DNA from: Actinomycetaceae bacterium | GTDB taxonomy: Bacteria > Actinomycetota > Actinomycetes > Actinomycetales > Actinomycetaceae | Length of the DNA: 62,341 nt | NCBI GenBank assembly: GCA_030532405.1 | Contig: JAUNLF010000004.1 | Span: forward strand, 1-62,341 | Reading direction: 5' to 3' | Part shown: piece by piece, positions 17,964 through 26,708 of the stretch | How the letters are laid out: each line of letters begins with the position of its first letter | How positions within the stretch are numbered: the stretch's first letter is position 1 | Notes under the pieces: model-generated | Databases searched by the model: none | Told to the model about the DNA's origin: nothing | The model's input: the letters and a program-made list of their open reading frames with translations, nothing else | Position numbers and translations under genes: made by a program

Positions 17964-19496
17964 TTAGTGGTTTTGGGGTGTTGGGGAGAGGCGGACTTTT
18001 TCGCCGAATTCGGGGACGGCGGCGTTCCAGCCGAGGTCGTCGTGGATGCGGTTTTGGAGGGCTTGGCTGGCTCGAACTTCGCCGTGGGTGAGGAATACGG
18101 CGTGGGGTTGGCTGCCTTCGGGTTGGGTTTGGGCGACCCATTTGAGGAGTTCGGATTGTCCGGCGTGGACGGAGAATTCGCGGTCTTGGACGATGCTTGC
18201 TCGGACGGGTACGTACCAGCCGTGCATTTTGAGGTTTTTGGCTCCGTCGATGAGTTTGCGTCCGCGTGTGCCTTCGGCTTGGAAGCCGGTGATGATGACG
18301 GTGTTGTCGGGGTCGGGGAGCATGCGTTCTAGGTGGTGGAGGACTCGGCCGCCCTCCATCATTCCTGACGATGTGACGATGATGCAGGTGTGTTTGAAGT
18401 AGTTGATGCGTTTGGAGTCTTCTGGCGTGCGGGCTTCGACGAGTTGGGGGATGCCCATGAAGTCGTCGACGTCGATGTCGTGGCGGAGTTCTTGTTCGGA
18501 CCGGTTTTGGTAGACGTCGAGGGCTTTGAGGCCCATGGGTGAGTCGACGAATACGGGGAGGGATGGGATGCGGCCTTCGCGGATCATGGTGACGATTTGG
18601 TGCATGACGGCTTCGGTGCGGTCGATTGCGAAGGTGGGGATGAGGATTTTGCCGCCGCGTTTGGCGGTGTCGCGGATGGCTTTCGCCATGGGTTCGTGGG
18701 GCGGGTTGGAGGTTTCGTGTTCGCGGTCGCCGTAGGTGGATTCCATGATGACCCAGTCAGCGTGCGGTGGGGCTTCGCGGGGGATGAGTAGTGGGGGTTT
18801 GTCGCGACCGAGGTCACCTGAGAACAGGATTGTTGTTCCCGCGATGTTTAGGTGGATGGAGGCCGAGCCGAGGATGTGGCCGGCGCGCACCCAGCGGGCG
18901 GTGAACCCGTCGAGGTTGACGTCCTCGTCGTATTCGACTGGTTCAAAAAATGAAAGTGCCGCTTCCACGTCTTTTGGCGTGAAGAGCGGCAGTGGGTTTT
19001 CGTGTTTCGAGTAGCCTCCGCGTTGCGCTGATTTTGCGTCTTGCATTTGGAGCTGGCCTGCATCGCGGAGGACTATCGCGGCGAGGTCTATCGTGCCGGG
19101 CGTGGCCCAGACTCGTCCTCGGAAACCTTGTTTGACAAGTGCTGGTAGGTATCCGACGTGGTCTGCGTGCGCGTGAGTGATGAGGATGTCGGTGATTTCT
19201 CGGGCGGGTGGGACGAATGTTGCCCAGTTTTGTCGCCGCCATTTTTTCTCGCCTTGAAACATTCCCGCATCTATGAGGACGTACCGGCTATTCTCTTTTC
19301 TTTCCCTGCTTTCGCTTATTTGGCTGGCTTCCTCGCCTGCGCTTTCACTCCCCGCCTCATTGCTGGCCTGGCTTATTTGGCTGTTGGTTGGCCGGTTTTC
19401 GATGGTTAGGAGGTATTTGGATCCGGTGACTGTTCCTGATGCGCCTAGGAAGGTGCAGGTAACGACGGGCTTGACACTCTCGGTGTGCGATGTCAT
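17964..19496 (-). CDS. Beta-CASP metallo-beta-lactamase-fold ribonuclease
   Basis: 510 aa. The family processes or degrades RNA. The metal-binding motif HAHADHVG, the GDLGRD motif and the beta-CASP motifs STYGDREH, RGGKILIPTFAIDRTE and SSGMMEGGRVLHHL are all present, with a late FLTHGE. The order matches CPSF73/Ysh1-like bacterial proteins rather than RNase J. An Asn/Ser/Glu-rich insertion at residues ~35-70 interrupts the first sheet. I chose the ATG at 19496 because the fold begins soon after it; a GTG at 19565 would add 23 unmatched residues. It is convergent with the GH4 gene. Confidence 0.9.
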   Translation of the reverse strand: MTSHTESVKPVVTCTFLGASGTVTGSKYLLTIENRPTNSQISQASNEAGSESAGEEASQISESRERKENSRYVLIDAGMFQGEKKWRRQNWATFVPPAREITDILITHAHADHVGYLPALVKQGFRGRVWATPGTIDLAAIVLRDAGQLQMQDAKSAQRGGYSKHENPLPLFTPKDVEAALSFFEPVEYDEDVNLDGFTARWVRAGHILGSASIHLNIAGTTILFSGDLGRDKPPLLIPREAPPHADWVIMESTYGDREHETSNPPHEPMAKAIRDTAKRGGKILIPTFAIDRTEAVMHQIVTMIREGRIPSLPVFVDSPMGLKALDVYQNRSEQELRHDIDVDDFMGIPQLVEARTPEDSKRINYFKHTCIIVTSSGMMEGGRVLHHLERMLPDPDNTVIITGFQAEGTRGRKLIDGAKNLKMHGWYVPVRASIVQDREFSVHAGQSELLKWVAQTQPEGSQPHAVFLTHGEVRASQALQNRIHDDLGWNAAVPEFGEKVRLSPTPQNH

Positions 19497-19787
19497 GTGG
19501 AGTTCTCGCTCTCGTTGGATCTTCGACGTTGCGACGTGATCTAACTCCAGTATGGCGCACATCACATGATAGCGCCGGTTCTCGGACGGCTAGTCTCAAA
19601 TATTTGCGATTCCTAGCTCACTTACGAACGGTCTTAAAACATGGACTCAAAACACTCGAAACGTGGCGGGCATGAGCACTGAACCATACACATCAATTTT
19701 TAACGAATTACAGACCACGTGCAGGGCACTGCCCACGCACCCACCACGCACTACACATGCCGTACATTGCATTCGGAGGCAAAAACC

Positions 19788-19928
19788 ATGGACGTTCCAA
19801 ATGCCAACACTATTTCCGCAATGCTCGAAGCTGAAGCCATAGCAACTGACACGAATGTACCCGGTTACGACACAGCGAAAGAAGCATTAGAAGCCGCTTT
19901 GAATGACGAGGAGAACGAGACCGAATAG
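19788..19928 (+). CDS. RelB/DinJ-type antitoxin C-terminal fragment
   Basis: 46 aa. The start has a good GGAGGC 7 bases upstream. The sequence (VPNANTISAMLEAEAIA, then GYDTAKEALEAALND) resembles the C-terminal toxin-binding half of RelB/DinJ antitoxins. The ribbon-helix-helix DNA-binding half is missing. No toxin gene follows. The match is by eye and the family assignment is inferred; it may be an active remnant or a decaying gene. Confidence 0.6.
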   Translation: MDVPNANTISAMLEAEAIATDTNVPGYDTAKEALEAALNDEENETE

Positions 19929-19940
19929 GCACGTCAGGTG

Positions 19941-20088
19941 CGGTGCGCGCGAATTGCGTTAGGTTCGGTACCCGCTTGATTGCGTTAGGTGCGGCGCGCG
20001 CGAATTGCGTTAGGTGCGTCCCGCGCTATTACTTTAGGTGCGGTGCGCGCGACTGCGTTAGGTGCGGTGCACGCGACTTGCGATTCGG
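19941..20088. repeat. Six tandem copies of a ~25-bp repeat
   Basis: Units start at 19941, 19966, 19992, 20017, 20041 and 20065, are 24-26 bp long, and have the form cggtgcgcgcgaattgcgttaggt with substitutions. They lie between the two antitoxin fragments. Variable length and the lack of unique spacers rule out a CRISPR array. Confidence 0.8.
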
Positions 20089-20307
20089 CGCTTTCCGCAA
20101 GGGGCAACGATGGGACGTTTCCACAAGGGCGGTTAGCGGGCGTTCTCCACAGAAACTTTTGAGGCATTAAAACGGGTCTTCGCCGTCCGATACCTTCACT
20201 GTTGCAAGTTCAATTTCCAAGTCCATGCGCGGTTTGACCGGCCAATTGCCCTTGCACTGGTTGTGTACGTTCAGTGCACGTGCCGCGCAGCACAAGGTAG
20301 GTACATT

Positions 20308-20583
20308 GTGAAAACAGTAAATTTGAGTATACGTATGGACGCCCAGCTGCGAAGGGAGGCGGAGGACCTCTTTGAGCAACTCGGGATTACCATCTCGGCA
20401 GCCGTCAATATTTTTGTCCGCCAAGCCGTCCGAGACCAAGCAATTCCCTTCCTAATCCACATCGATTACGAAAACCAGGACTACTTCGGAAACCGCCTCA
20501 ATGACCGCTTCTCGAACAACTCTCGGGAGCCGAATTTCAATGACAGAAACCGTCTTAGTCCCATAGAAAGTCTCTTCTACTAG
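20308..20583 (+). CDS. RelB/DinJ-type antitoxin N-terminal domain, orphan
   Basis: 91 aa from a GTG with AAGGTAGG a few bases upstream. The N-terminal 50 residues are a ribbon-helix-helix domain typical of RelB/DinJ (KTVNLSIRMDAQLRREAEDL, then ISAAVNIFVRQAVRDQAIPF). After IPF the sequence departs from the family and is Asn/Asp/Arg-rich. No RelE/YafQ toxin is encoded next to it. It may still bind DNA as a regulator, or be the remains of a toxin-antitoxin pair. Confidence 0.75.
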   Translation: MKTVNLSIRMDAQLRREAEDLFEQLGITISAAVNIFVRQAVRDQAIPFLIHIDYENQDYFGNRLNDRFSNNSREPNFNDRNRLSPIESLFY

Positions 20584-20600
20584 CACGTTGGTGGGGAATC

Positions 20601-20943
20601 GAGAGTCGGGAGAATGCGTGCAGAAAAGAGCAGAAAAGAGAGTGCGAGAACCGCTGCGAGGAAGTTTGAGAGCACGTTGAGAGTTTCGCAGCAGAGAGTC
20701 GGAAGAGTGCGTGCAGAAAAAAGTAGAAAAGAGAGTGCGAGAACCGCTGTGAGGAAGTTTGAGAGTGCGTTGAGAGTTTTGCAGCAGAGAGTCGGGAAAG
20801 TGCGTGCAGAAAAGAGCAGAAAAAAGTAGAGAGAAGAGGGGGCGTTAAGAGTTCGCCAGGAGAGTCCGTGCAGAAAAGAGCAGAAAAGAGAGTGCGAGAA
20901 CCGCTGCGAGGAAGTTTGAGAGCGCGTTGAGAGTTTCGCAGTA
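20601..20943. repeat. Purine-rich 93-bp tandem repeat
   Basis: Copies begin at 20601 and 20694 (93 bp each, about 90% alike). A third from 20787 is disrupted, and a fourth, shorter copy spans about 20859-20943. The unit contains gagagtcgg, cgtgcagaaaagagcagaaa and gaaccgctgcgaggaagttt. Because 93 is a multiple of 3, frames stay open on both strands, but no ribosome site supports a gene. It lies directly downstream of tRNA-Leu. Confidence 0.85.
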
Positions 20944-20982
20944 AAGGCGAGTAGGAAACGCCATAAAAGATTGCACCAGCTG

Positions 20983-21067
20983 TGCGCGAGGGGGGAGTCG
21001 AACCCCCATGCCCGCAGTGGGCACACGGACCTGAACCGTGCGCGTCTACCAATTCCGCCACCCGCGC
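20983..21067 (-). tRNA. tRNA-Leu (CAG)
   Basis: An 85-nt cloverleaf: acceptor GCGCGGG with CTCGCGC, D-arm GGCGGAATTGGTAGACGC, anticodon stem CACGG/CCGTG around the loop TTCAGGT, a long variable arm (TGCCC...GGGCA) typical of class II tRNAs, and a T-arm with GGTTCGACTCC. The anticodon is CAG. CCA is not encoded. Confidence 0.97.
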
Positions 21068-21300
21068 AAGTGCGTTGAAACTATACCCGGATTTTTATCG
21101 CCAAAGCAAATTCACCCCGCGTTGGAGATCGCGATAAACTGACGGACATAGTAGCGTTGGCAACGAAACATACAAACCAGCCTTAACAGTCAGGCCTAAA
21201 CAGTCGCGTCGCCAACGAGACACAAACAGTATCGTAGGCACCAAAACATATAAACTGTTGCGTTCAACATATATAGGGTTGCCTTAAACGGGGGTGAAAC
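21068..21300. other. Promoter-bearing gap before fhaA, with degenerate repeats
   Basis: No gene is seen. Loosely repeated elements of about 26-28 bp occur between 21150 and 21275 (ggcaacgaaacatacaaac, gccaacgagacacaaacag, ggcaccaaaacatataaac). The fhaA promoter probably lies in the AT-rich part near 21265-21280, but hexamers cannot be fixed by eye. Confidence 0.4.
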
Positions 21301-22005
21301 ATGAGATTCCTCGACCGATTCGAAAGCGCGGTCGAACGAGGAGTTCAAGGCGCATTCTCGCGAGTATTCCGATCAGCTTTGAAGCCCGTCGACGTCACAT
21401 CCGCCGTGCGACGCGCCATGGAAGACCACATCCAAGAATACTCACGCGACCGAGCCGTAGCCCCCAACCGGTACACAGTCCGAGTAGCGCCCTCAGACAT
21501 GAAAAACCTACAAGAAATGGGCCTCGACATCCTCTCCAGCGAAGTCGAAAAATCCGCGCGCGACCACGCCGAAGAAAACAACTTCGCACTCGTCGGCCCC
21601 ATCTCCGTCCAATTCCAAGCCGGAGACGAAGAACTAACCGGCCAAGTCGAAATCCAAGTCGAAACTGAACGCGGAGCAGTAGCCCCCGCAACCAGCAGCG
21701 TCGCCTCCGAAACCAACCCCATAATCGACGTCGAGGGCGAACGATGGTTACTCACCGAACCCGTAACCATCCTCGGACGCGGAGCAGACGCAGACATCAC
21801 AATCTCCGACTCCGGAGTCTCACGCAGACACCTAGAACTACGCAAAACCCCCGACGGAGTCATCGCCTCCGACCTCGGATCCACAAACGGCCTATACGTA
21901 GAAGGACACAAAGTCGACGCCGCAACCCTCGTCGACGGCAACCAACTCGTAATCGGCCGCACCCGAATCCTATTCTGGACCTCCACGGCACAGGAGCAGT
22001 ACTGA
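21301..22005 (+). CDS. fhaA: FhaA, DUF3662 and FHA domain protein
   Basis: 234 aa. The N-terminal DUF3662 domain (residues ~1-115) starts RFLDRFESAVERGVQGAFSRVF, followed by a charged linker and a C-terminal FHA domain with ILGRGADADI, SRRHLEL and DLGSTNGLY. FHA domains bind phosphothreonine on partners of PknB. In mycobacteria FhaA binds the pseudokinase region of MurJ; here that region is missing from the MurJ partner (57287-59059). Shorter than mycobacterial FhaA, with a short linker. First gene of a seven-gene run. Confidence 0.95.
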   Translation: MRFLDRFESAVERGVQGAFSRVFRSALKPVDVTSAVRRAMEDHIQEYSRDRAVAPNRYTVRVAPSDMKNLQEMGLDILSSEVEKSARDHAEENNFALVGPISVQFQAGDEELTGQVEIQVETERGAVAPATSSVASETNPIIDVEGERWLLTEPVTILGRGADADITISDSGVSRRHLELRKTPDGVIASDLGSTNGLYVEGHKVDAATLVDGNQLVIGRTRILFWTSTAQEQY

Positions 22006-22010
22006 CAGCC

Positions 22011-22502
22011 ATGGCATCAGATCTAGCGTTCACAATCCTCAGACTCGCCTACCTAATCCTCCTCTGGGTAGTAGCGCTAGGAGCCGTCGCCGTCCTCCGC
22101 CAAGACATCTTCGGAACCGTCGTCACACCCCGCGGCAAAGGCCGCAAACAAGTCGACAAACACCGCGCCGAAACCCGCCGCAAACACCGCCGCGGCACAC
22201 CCGACCCACAAACACCCACCAAACTACTAATCACCGGCGGCCCCCTAGTCGGCACCTCCATGAAACTCGGCACCGCCGACATCATCATCGGACGCTCCCC
22301 CGCCTCAACACTCGTCCTCGACGACGAATACGCATCCTCCCGACACGCACGCCTACACCGCGACAACCAAGGCTGGTGGATCGAAGACCTCGGCTCCACA
22401 AACGGCACCTTCGTCGACGACGAACGAATCGCCAACCCCCGCCTCCTCACCTTCGGCATCAACGTACGCATCGGCCAAACAACCCTGGAACTGGTGAGCT
22501 AA
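22011..22502 (+). CDS. fhaB: FhaB, membrane-anchored FHA domain protein
   Basis: 163 aa. One N-terminal membrane helix (residues ~5-28), a basic segment, then a FHA domain with IIIGRSPAS, SSRHARLH and EDLGSTNGTFV. It is a phosphothreonine-binding partner of the division and wall-synthesis machinery. The ATG is 5 bp after the fhaA stop, and its TAA overlaps the ATG of pstP by one base. Confidence 0.94.
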   Translation: MASDLAFTILRLAYLILLWVVALGAVAVLRQDIFGTVVTPRGKGRKQVDKHRAETRRKHRRGTPDPQTPTKLLITGGPLVGTSMKLGTADIIIGRSPASTLVLDDEYASSRHARLHRDNQGWWIEDLGSTNGTFVDDERIANPRLLTFGINVRIGQTTLELVS

Positions 22503-23857
22503 TGCCAGTCGAATTCAGATTCGCCGCACGCTCCGACGTCGGACTCGTACGCAAAAACAACCAAGACTCCGGCTACGCAGGCCCCCACCTCCTCGTCCTC
22601 GCCGACGGCATGGGCGGCCCCGCCGGAGGCGACATCGCCTCCTCCGTCGCCGTCGCACACCTCGCCCCCCTCGACGCAGACGACCACCCCGCAGACCGCA
22701 TGCTCGGCCTCCTCCGCCAATCCCTCACCAGCGCACACGAAGAACTCACCGAACGCTCCCAACTCGACCCCGAACTACACGGCCTAGGAACAACCTGCAT
22801 CGCCCTCATGCGATCAGGATCAAAACTCGCAATGGTCCACATCGGCGACTCACGCGCCTACCTACTACGCGAAGGCACACTAACCCAAGTCACCACCGAC
22901 CACTCCTTCGTCCAATACCTCATCCAAACCGGACAAATCACACCCGAAGAAGCACACAACCACCCCCAACGAAGCGTCGTCCTACGCATCCTCGGCGACT
23001 CCGACTCCGACGTCGTCCCCGACGAGTCCATCCGCGAAGCCGTAGAAGGCGACCGGTGGCTACTATGCTCCGACGGACTCTCCGGCGTAGTCTCACCAGA
23101 CACCATCATCGAAACCCTTGCCTCCATCGAAGACCCCGGCGAATGCGCCGAACAACTCATCGAACTAGCCCTACGCGCCGGCGGCCCCGACAACATCACC
23201 TGCGTCATCGCAGACGTCGTCCCCTCCGGCTCCATCGAACCACAATCACCCCAAATCGTCGGCGCCGCAGCCATCGACCGCAAACGCCCCTCCCGAGGAG
23301 GCACCAGCGCAGCCGCCCGCGCCGCCCAACTCTCCCCCAAAGAAACCGAAACCGAAGACGAAGAAGACCTCCCACCCGACCGCCGCTCCTGGATCGGAGC
23401 CTTCATCGGCCTAGTCATAATCGCCCTCATCGGACTCGGAATCTGGGGAGGCTACACCTGGTCACAAACCCAGTACTACGCGCAACTCAAAGATGACCAA
23501 GTTGTCATCTACCAAGGCATTCCCCAAGCCGTAGGCCCCTGGAGCCTGTCCCACCCCATCGAAGTCACACCCGTCAAAGCCTCCGAACTTCGACCCGTCG
23601 AACGCACCCGCCTACAAGAACCCGTACGCCGCTCCTCCCGCGAAGAAATCGACGAATACATCGCAACCCTCCTCCGGGACCGCGAACCCGAAACCACCGA
23701 ACAAACACAGTCCAAGAACCCCGAAGAAACGACCCCCGAAACAACAAAGCCCGAAACAACGAAGCCAGACGAAGCCACTAAGCCAGACACCAACGCCGAC
23801 GGGCCAGGCCATACGGGCGCGGAAGGCACCTCCACACAATCCGCAGGAGGGCGCTAA
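22502..23857 (+). CDS. pstP: PP2C-family Ser/Thr protein phosphatase
   Basis: 451 aa. Metal-dependent phosphatase that reverses PknA/PknB phosphorylation. The catalytic domain (residues ~1-240) carries the metal motif ADGMGGPAGGD, HIGDSRAYL and the late GGPDNITCV. One membrane helix follows at ~297-318, and the extracellular tail ends in repeated PETTKPETTKPDEATK units, longer and more Thr/Pro-rich than usual. It overlaps its neighbours on both sides by one base (TAATG). Confidence 0.95.
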   Translation: MPVEFRFAARSDVGLVRKNNQDSGYAGPHLLVLADGMGGPAGGDIASSVAVAHLAPLDADDHPADRMLGLLRQSLTSAHEELTERSQLDPELHGLGTTCIALMRSGSKLAMVHIGDSRAYLLREGTLTQVTTDHSFVQYLIQTGQITPEEAHNHPQRSVVLRILGDSDSDVVPDESIREAVEGDRWLLCSDGLSGVVSPDTIIETLASIEDPGECAEQLIELALRAGGPDNITCVIADVVPSGSIEPQSPQIVGAAAIDRKRPSRGGTSAAARAAQLSPKETETEDEEDLPPDRRSWIGAFIGLVIIALIGLGIWGGYTWSQTQYYAQLKDDQVVIYQGIPQAVGPWSLSHPIEVTPVKASELRPVERTRLQEPVRRSSREEIDEYIATLLRDREPETTEQTQSKNPEETTPETTKPETTKPDEATKPDTNADGPGHTGAEGTSTQSAGGR

Positions 23858-25260
23858 TGGCGACCGTGACCATCTCACCACCCCGGTCCCGGCCTATCGT
23901 TGAGCTCCTACTACTAGTACTCGCCATAGCCGCAGGCCTGGGCGGATACATCCTCACCTCCCTAAACCGGACCGACACGCTACCGGGCAACATCGGCATG
24001 CACGCAGCCATCCTGGTCGTATTCGCAATCATCGCGGACCTCGGCGTACGCAAACTCGCACCCCACGCCGACCCCGTCATCCTTCCCATGGCCGTCGCCC
24101 TTACCGGCATCGGCCTAGCGATGATCAACCGACTCGACATGTCGTACCACGAACTCAACAAATCCCTCGCCGCCGAAGCCCAATACCCGATCGTCGGCAT
24201 GAAACAACTAATCTTCGTCGCCGTCGGCTTAGTCGCCGCAGCCATCGTCCTCATCGCAATCCGCGACCACCGCATACTGCGCCGCTACACGTTCACAGCG
24301 ATGATCATCTCGCTAATCCTCCTCCTGCTACCCCTCGTGCCCGGCCTAGGCCAAGAACACTTCGGCGCCCGCATCTGGATCTACATCGGCCCCTTCTCGG
24401 TACAACCCGCCGAATTCGTGAAAATCACGCTCGCCGTCTTCTTTGCCGGATACCTCGTACAAAACCGCGACAACCTCGCAATCGGCGGCCCCAAAATCCT
24501 CGGCCTGCGCCTACCGCGCGGACGCGACCTGGGCCCCATCCTCGTAACGTGGGCAGTCGCGGTCGCAATCCTCATCTTCCAACGCGACCTCGGCACATCC
24601 CTACTATTCTTCGGCCTGTTCGTAGCCATGATCTACGTGGCCACCGCGCGCGTATCGTGGCTAGTCATCGGCGCGGTAACCTTCATCCCCGCCGCCCTAC
24701 TCGCCATCAAACAATTCCCCCACGTTGGCAACCGCATCAACGTGTGGCTACACGCCTACAACAACGACGTCTACGATGCGGTGGGCGGCTCACACCAAGT
24801 AGTCCAAGGCCAGTTCGGCATGGCATCCGGCGGCCTATTCGGCACCGGCTGGGGACGCGGCTACCCCCAGCTCGTACCCTTCGCGCAATCAGACTTCATC
24901 CTGTCCTCCCTCGCCGAAGAACTAGGCCTCACCGGCCTCATGGCCATCCTGCTCATGTACCTGATCCTCATCGAACGCGGACTACGCGCCGCAATCGGCG
25001 TGCGCGACGGCTTCGGCAAACTTCTAGCCGTCGGCATTAGCTTCTCAATCGCCCTCCAACTATTCGTAGTTCTAGGCGGAATCACAAGGCTTATACCGTT
25101 GACCGGATTGACAGCACCGTTCCTCGCGCAAGGCGGATCATCCATGGTGGCCTCATGGATAGCGATAGCCCTGCTGCTACGGATCTCAGACGCCGCGAGG
25201 CGCCCTCCAACACCCATTGAACTGCCGGCCAAAACCAGCGAACGGGGGGCGAGCGCATGA
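23857..25260 (+). CDS. rodA: RodA/FtsW-family peptidoglycan glycosyltransferase
   Basis: 467 aa with about 12 membrane helices. SEDS-family polymerase of lipid II that acts with a class B penicillin-binding protein. Family segments include QPAEFVKI, QRDLGTSLLFF and the late SDFILSSLAEELG and AQGGSSMVASW. It is followed, with a 4-bp overlap, by pbpA, the expected transpeptidase partner. Confidence 0.95.
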   Translation: MATVTISPPRSRPIVELLLLVLAIAAGLGGYILTSLNRTDTLPGNIGMHAAILVVFAIIADLGVRKLAPHADPVILPMAVALTGIGLAMINRLDMSYHELNKSLAAEAQYPIVGMKQLIFVAVGLVAAAIVLIAIRDHRILRRYTFTAMIISLILLLLPLVPGLGQEHFGARIWIYIGPFSVQPAEFVKITLAVFFAGYLVQNRDNLAIGGPKILGLRLPRGRDLGPILVTWAVAVAILIFQRDLGTSLLFFGLFVAMIYVATARVSWLVIGAVTFIPAALLAIKQFPHVGNRINVWLHAYNNDVYDAVGGSHQVVQGQFGMASGGLFGTGWGRGYPQLVPFAQSDFILSSLAEELGLTGLMAILLMYLILIERGLRAAIGVRDGFGKLLAVGISFSIALQLFVVLGGITRLIPLTGLTAPFLAQGGSSMVASWIAIALLLRISDAARRPPTPIELPAKTSERGASA

Positions 25261-26708
25261 ATAGCCAAATTCGAAAGCTATACCTCGTCGTGTTCCTGAT
25301 GGTCCTATCACTCACGATGGCCGCAACATACATCCAATTCGTGGCAGCACCGGAACTCAACGCGGACGCGCGAAACTCCCGCACAATCCTGCACGCCGCC
25401 GAACGCGACCGCGGGCCAATCATCGTTGACGGAGTTGCCATCGCAGAGTCCGTCAAAATCGAAGGCTCACGCCGCTTCGAACGCTCCTACCCCGGCGGCG
25501 ACCTCTACGCGCACACCACCGGATGGTTTTCCTCCACCCTAGGATCTTCGACAGGCCTCGAATCAGCCGCCGATGCCATCCTCGAGGGCGATGCGCCCTC
25601 CCTGTTCACACAACGGGTTCAAAACCTACTGACCGGGCAAGAACGCCGCGGCGGCGGCATCGACCTCACCATCGACGCACCAATGCAAGAAGCCGCGGCC
25701 TCCGCACTGGGCGGCCGCAAAGGTGCCGTCGTTGCGCTCGAAGCCAAGACCGGTGCGATTAAGGCGCTGTACTCCTCGCCAAGCTTCTCGCCCGACAAGC
25801 TCGCCACAACAGATTCCGGGGCCGCCCTTGAATACTACAAAACGCTAGAAGACGACCCCGCAAAACCGCTCTACAACCGCGCAATCGGCGGCGACCGGTA
25901 CCCGCCCGGGTCGGCCTTCAAGATCGTCACGGCCGCCGCGATGCTCGAATCCGGCGAATACACGCCCGACACGAACATCGACGGCCCGGCAACATACACT
26001 CTGCCGGGCACCGCAACCGAACTGCCGAACATCACGGGCCTACCCTGCGGCGACGGAAACCCGACCCTGTCAGAAGCCTTCGCGCGCTCCTGCAACACGT
26101 CATTCGCAATCGGAGGCGTCGAAGTCGGCGCCGACGCCCTACAAGAAAAAGCATCCGCATTCGGCTTTGGCGAAAAACTCAACATCCCCATGTACGTGAC
26201 GCCCTCGCAATTCCCCGAATCAATCAACGAGGCCCAAACAGGCCTCGTCTCCATCGGCCAAAGCGACCTGCAAGTCACCCCCATGCAAATGGCCATGATC
26301 GGCGCAGCCGTCGCCAACGACGGCACAATCATGAAGCCATACATCATCGACTCCGTACTGAACTCCGACCTCGAAGTACAAGACACCACCGAACCAGAAG
26401 TCTTCTCCGAAGCACTCACCCCACAAGTCGCCAGCCAGCTACGCTCCATGATGGTTTCCGTCGTAGAAACACGCTACGGCACCGGCGGATCCATGTTCAT
26501 CGACGGCCAAACCGTCGCCGCAAAAACCGGCACCGCCGAAGCCGGCGACCACAACATCGCATGGTCCATCGCGTTCATCGCAAACGACAACCCCATCGTC
26601 GTAGCCGTCGCAGTCGAGGGCGACGAACTAACCCCCTCCCCCGGCGGCGGATCCGACGCCGGCCCCGTCGTCCGAGCCGTCCTCCAAGCCAGCGGAGGCG
26701 CCAAATGA
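25257..26708 (+). CDS. pbpA: Class B penicillin-binding protein PbpA
   Basis: 483 aa. Membrane-anchored transpeptidase that crosslinks peptidoglycan. One N-terminal helix, a dimerisation region, then the catalytic domain: SxxK as GSAFK near residue 219, SxN as SCN, and KTGTAE near the C-terminus. It is coupled to rodA upstream and to pknA downstream (ATGA overlaps). Confidence 0.95.
   Translation: MNSQIRKLYLVVFLMVLSLTMAATYIQFVAAPELNADARNSRTILHAAERDRGPIIVDGVAIAESVKIEGSRRFERSYPGGDLYAHTTGWFSSTLGSSTGLESAADAILEGDAPSLFTQRVQNLLTGQERRGGGIDLTIDAPMQEAAASALGGRKGAVVALEAKTGAIKALYSSPSFSPDKLATTDSGAALEYYKTLEDDPAKPLYNRAIGGDRYPPGSAFKIVTAAAMLESGEYTPDTNIDGPATYTLPGTATELPNITGLPCGDGNPTLSEAFARSCNTSFAIGGVEVGADALQEKASAFGFGEKLNIPMYVTPSQFPESINEAQTGLVSIGQSDLQVTPMQMAMIGAAVANDGTIMKPYIIDSVLNSDLEVQDTTEPEVFSEALTPQVASQLRSMMVSVVETRYGTGGSMFIDGQTVAAKTGTAEAGDHNIAWSIAFIANDNPIVVAVAVEGDELTPSPGGGSDAGPVVRAVLQASGGAK

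Noticed and set aside
20614-20829. A 71-codon plus-strand frame with 31-residue repeats
   Set aside because: Open only because 93 bp is a multiple of three; no Shine-Dalgarno and no family.
20555-21061. A 168-codon minus-strand frame covering the purine-rich repeats and tRNA-Leu
   Set aside because: Its first ~25 residues are the well-known mistranslation of a tRNA-Leu gene; the rest is the repeat read in an open frame.
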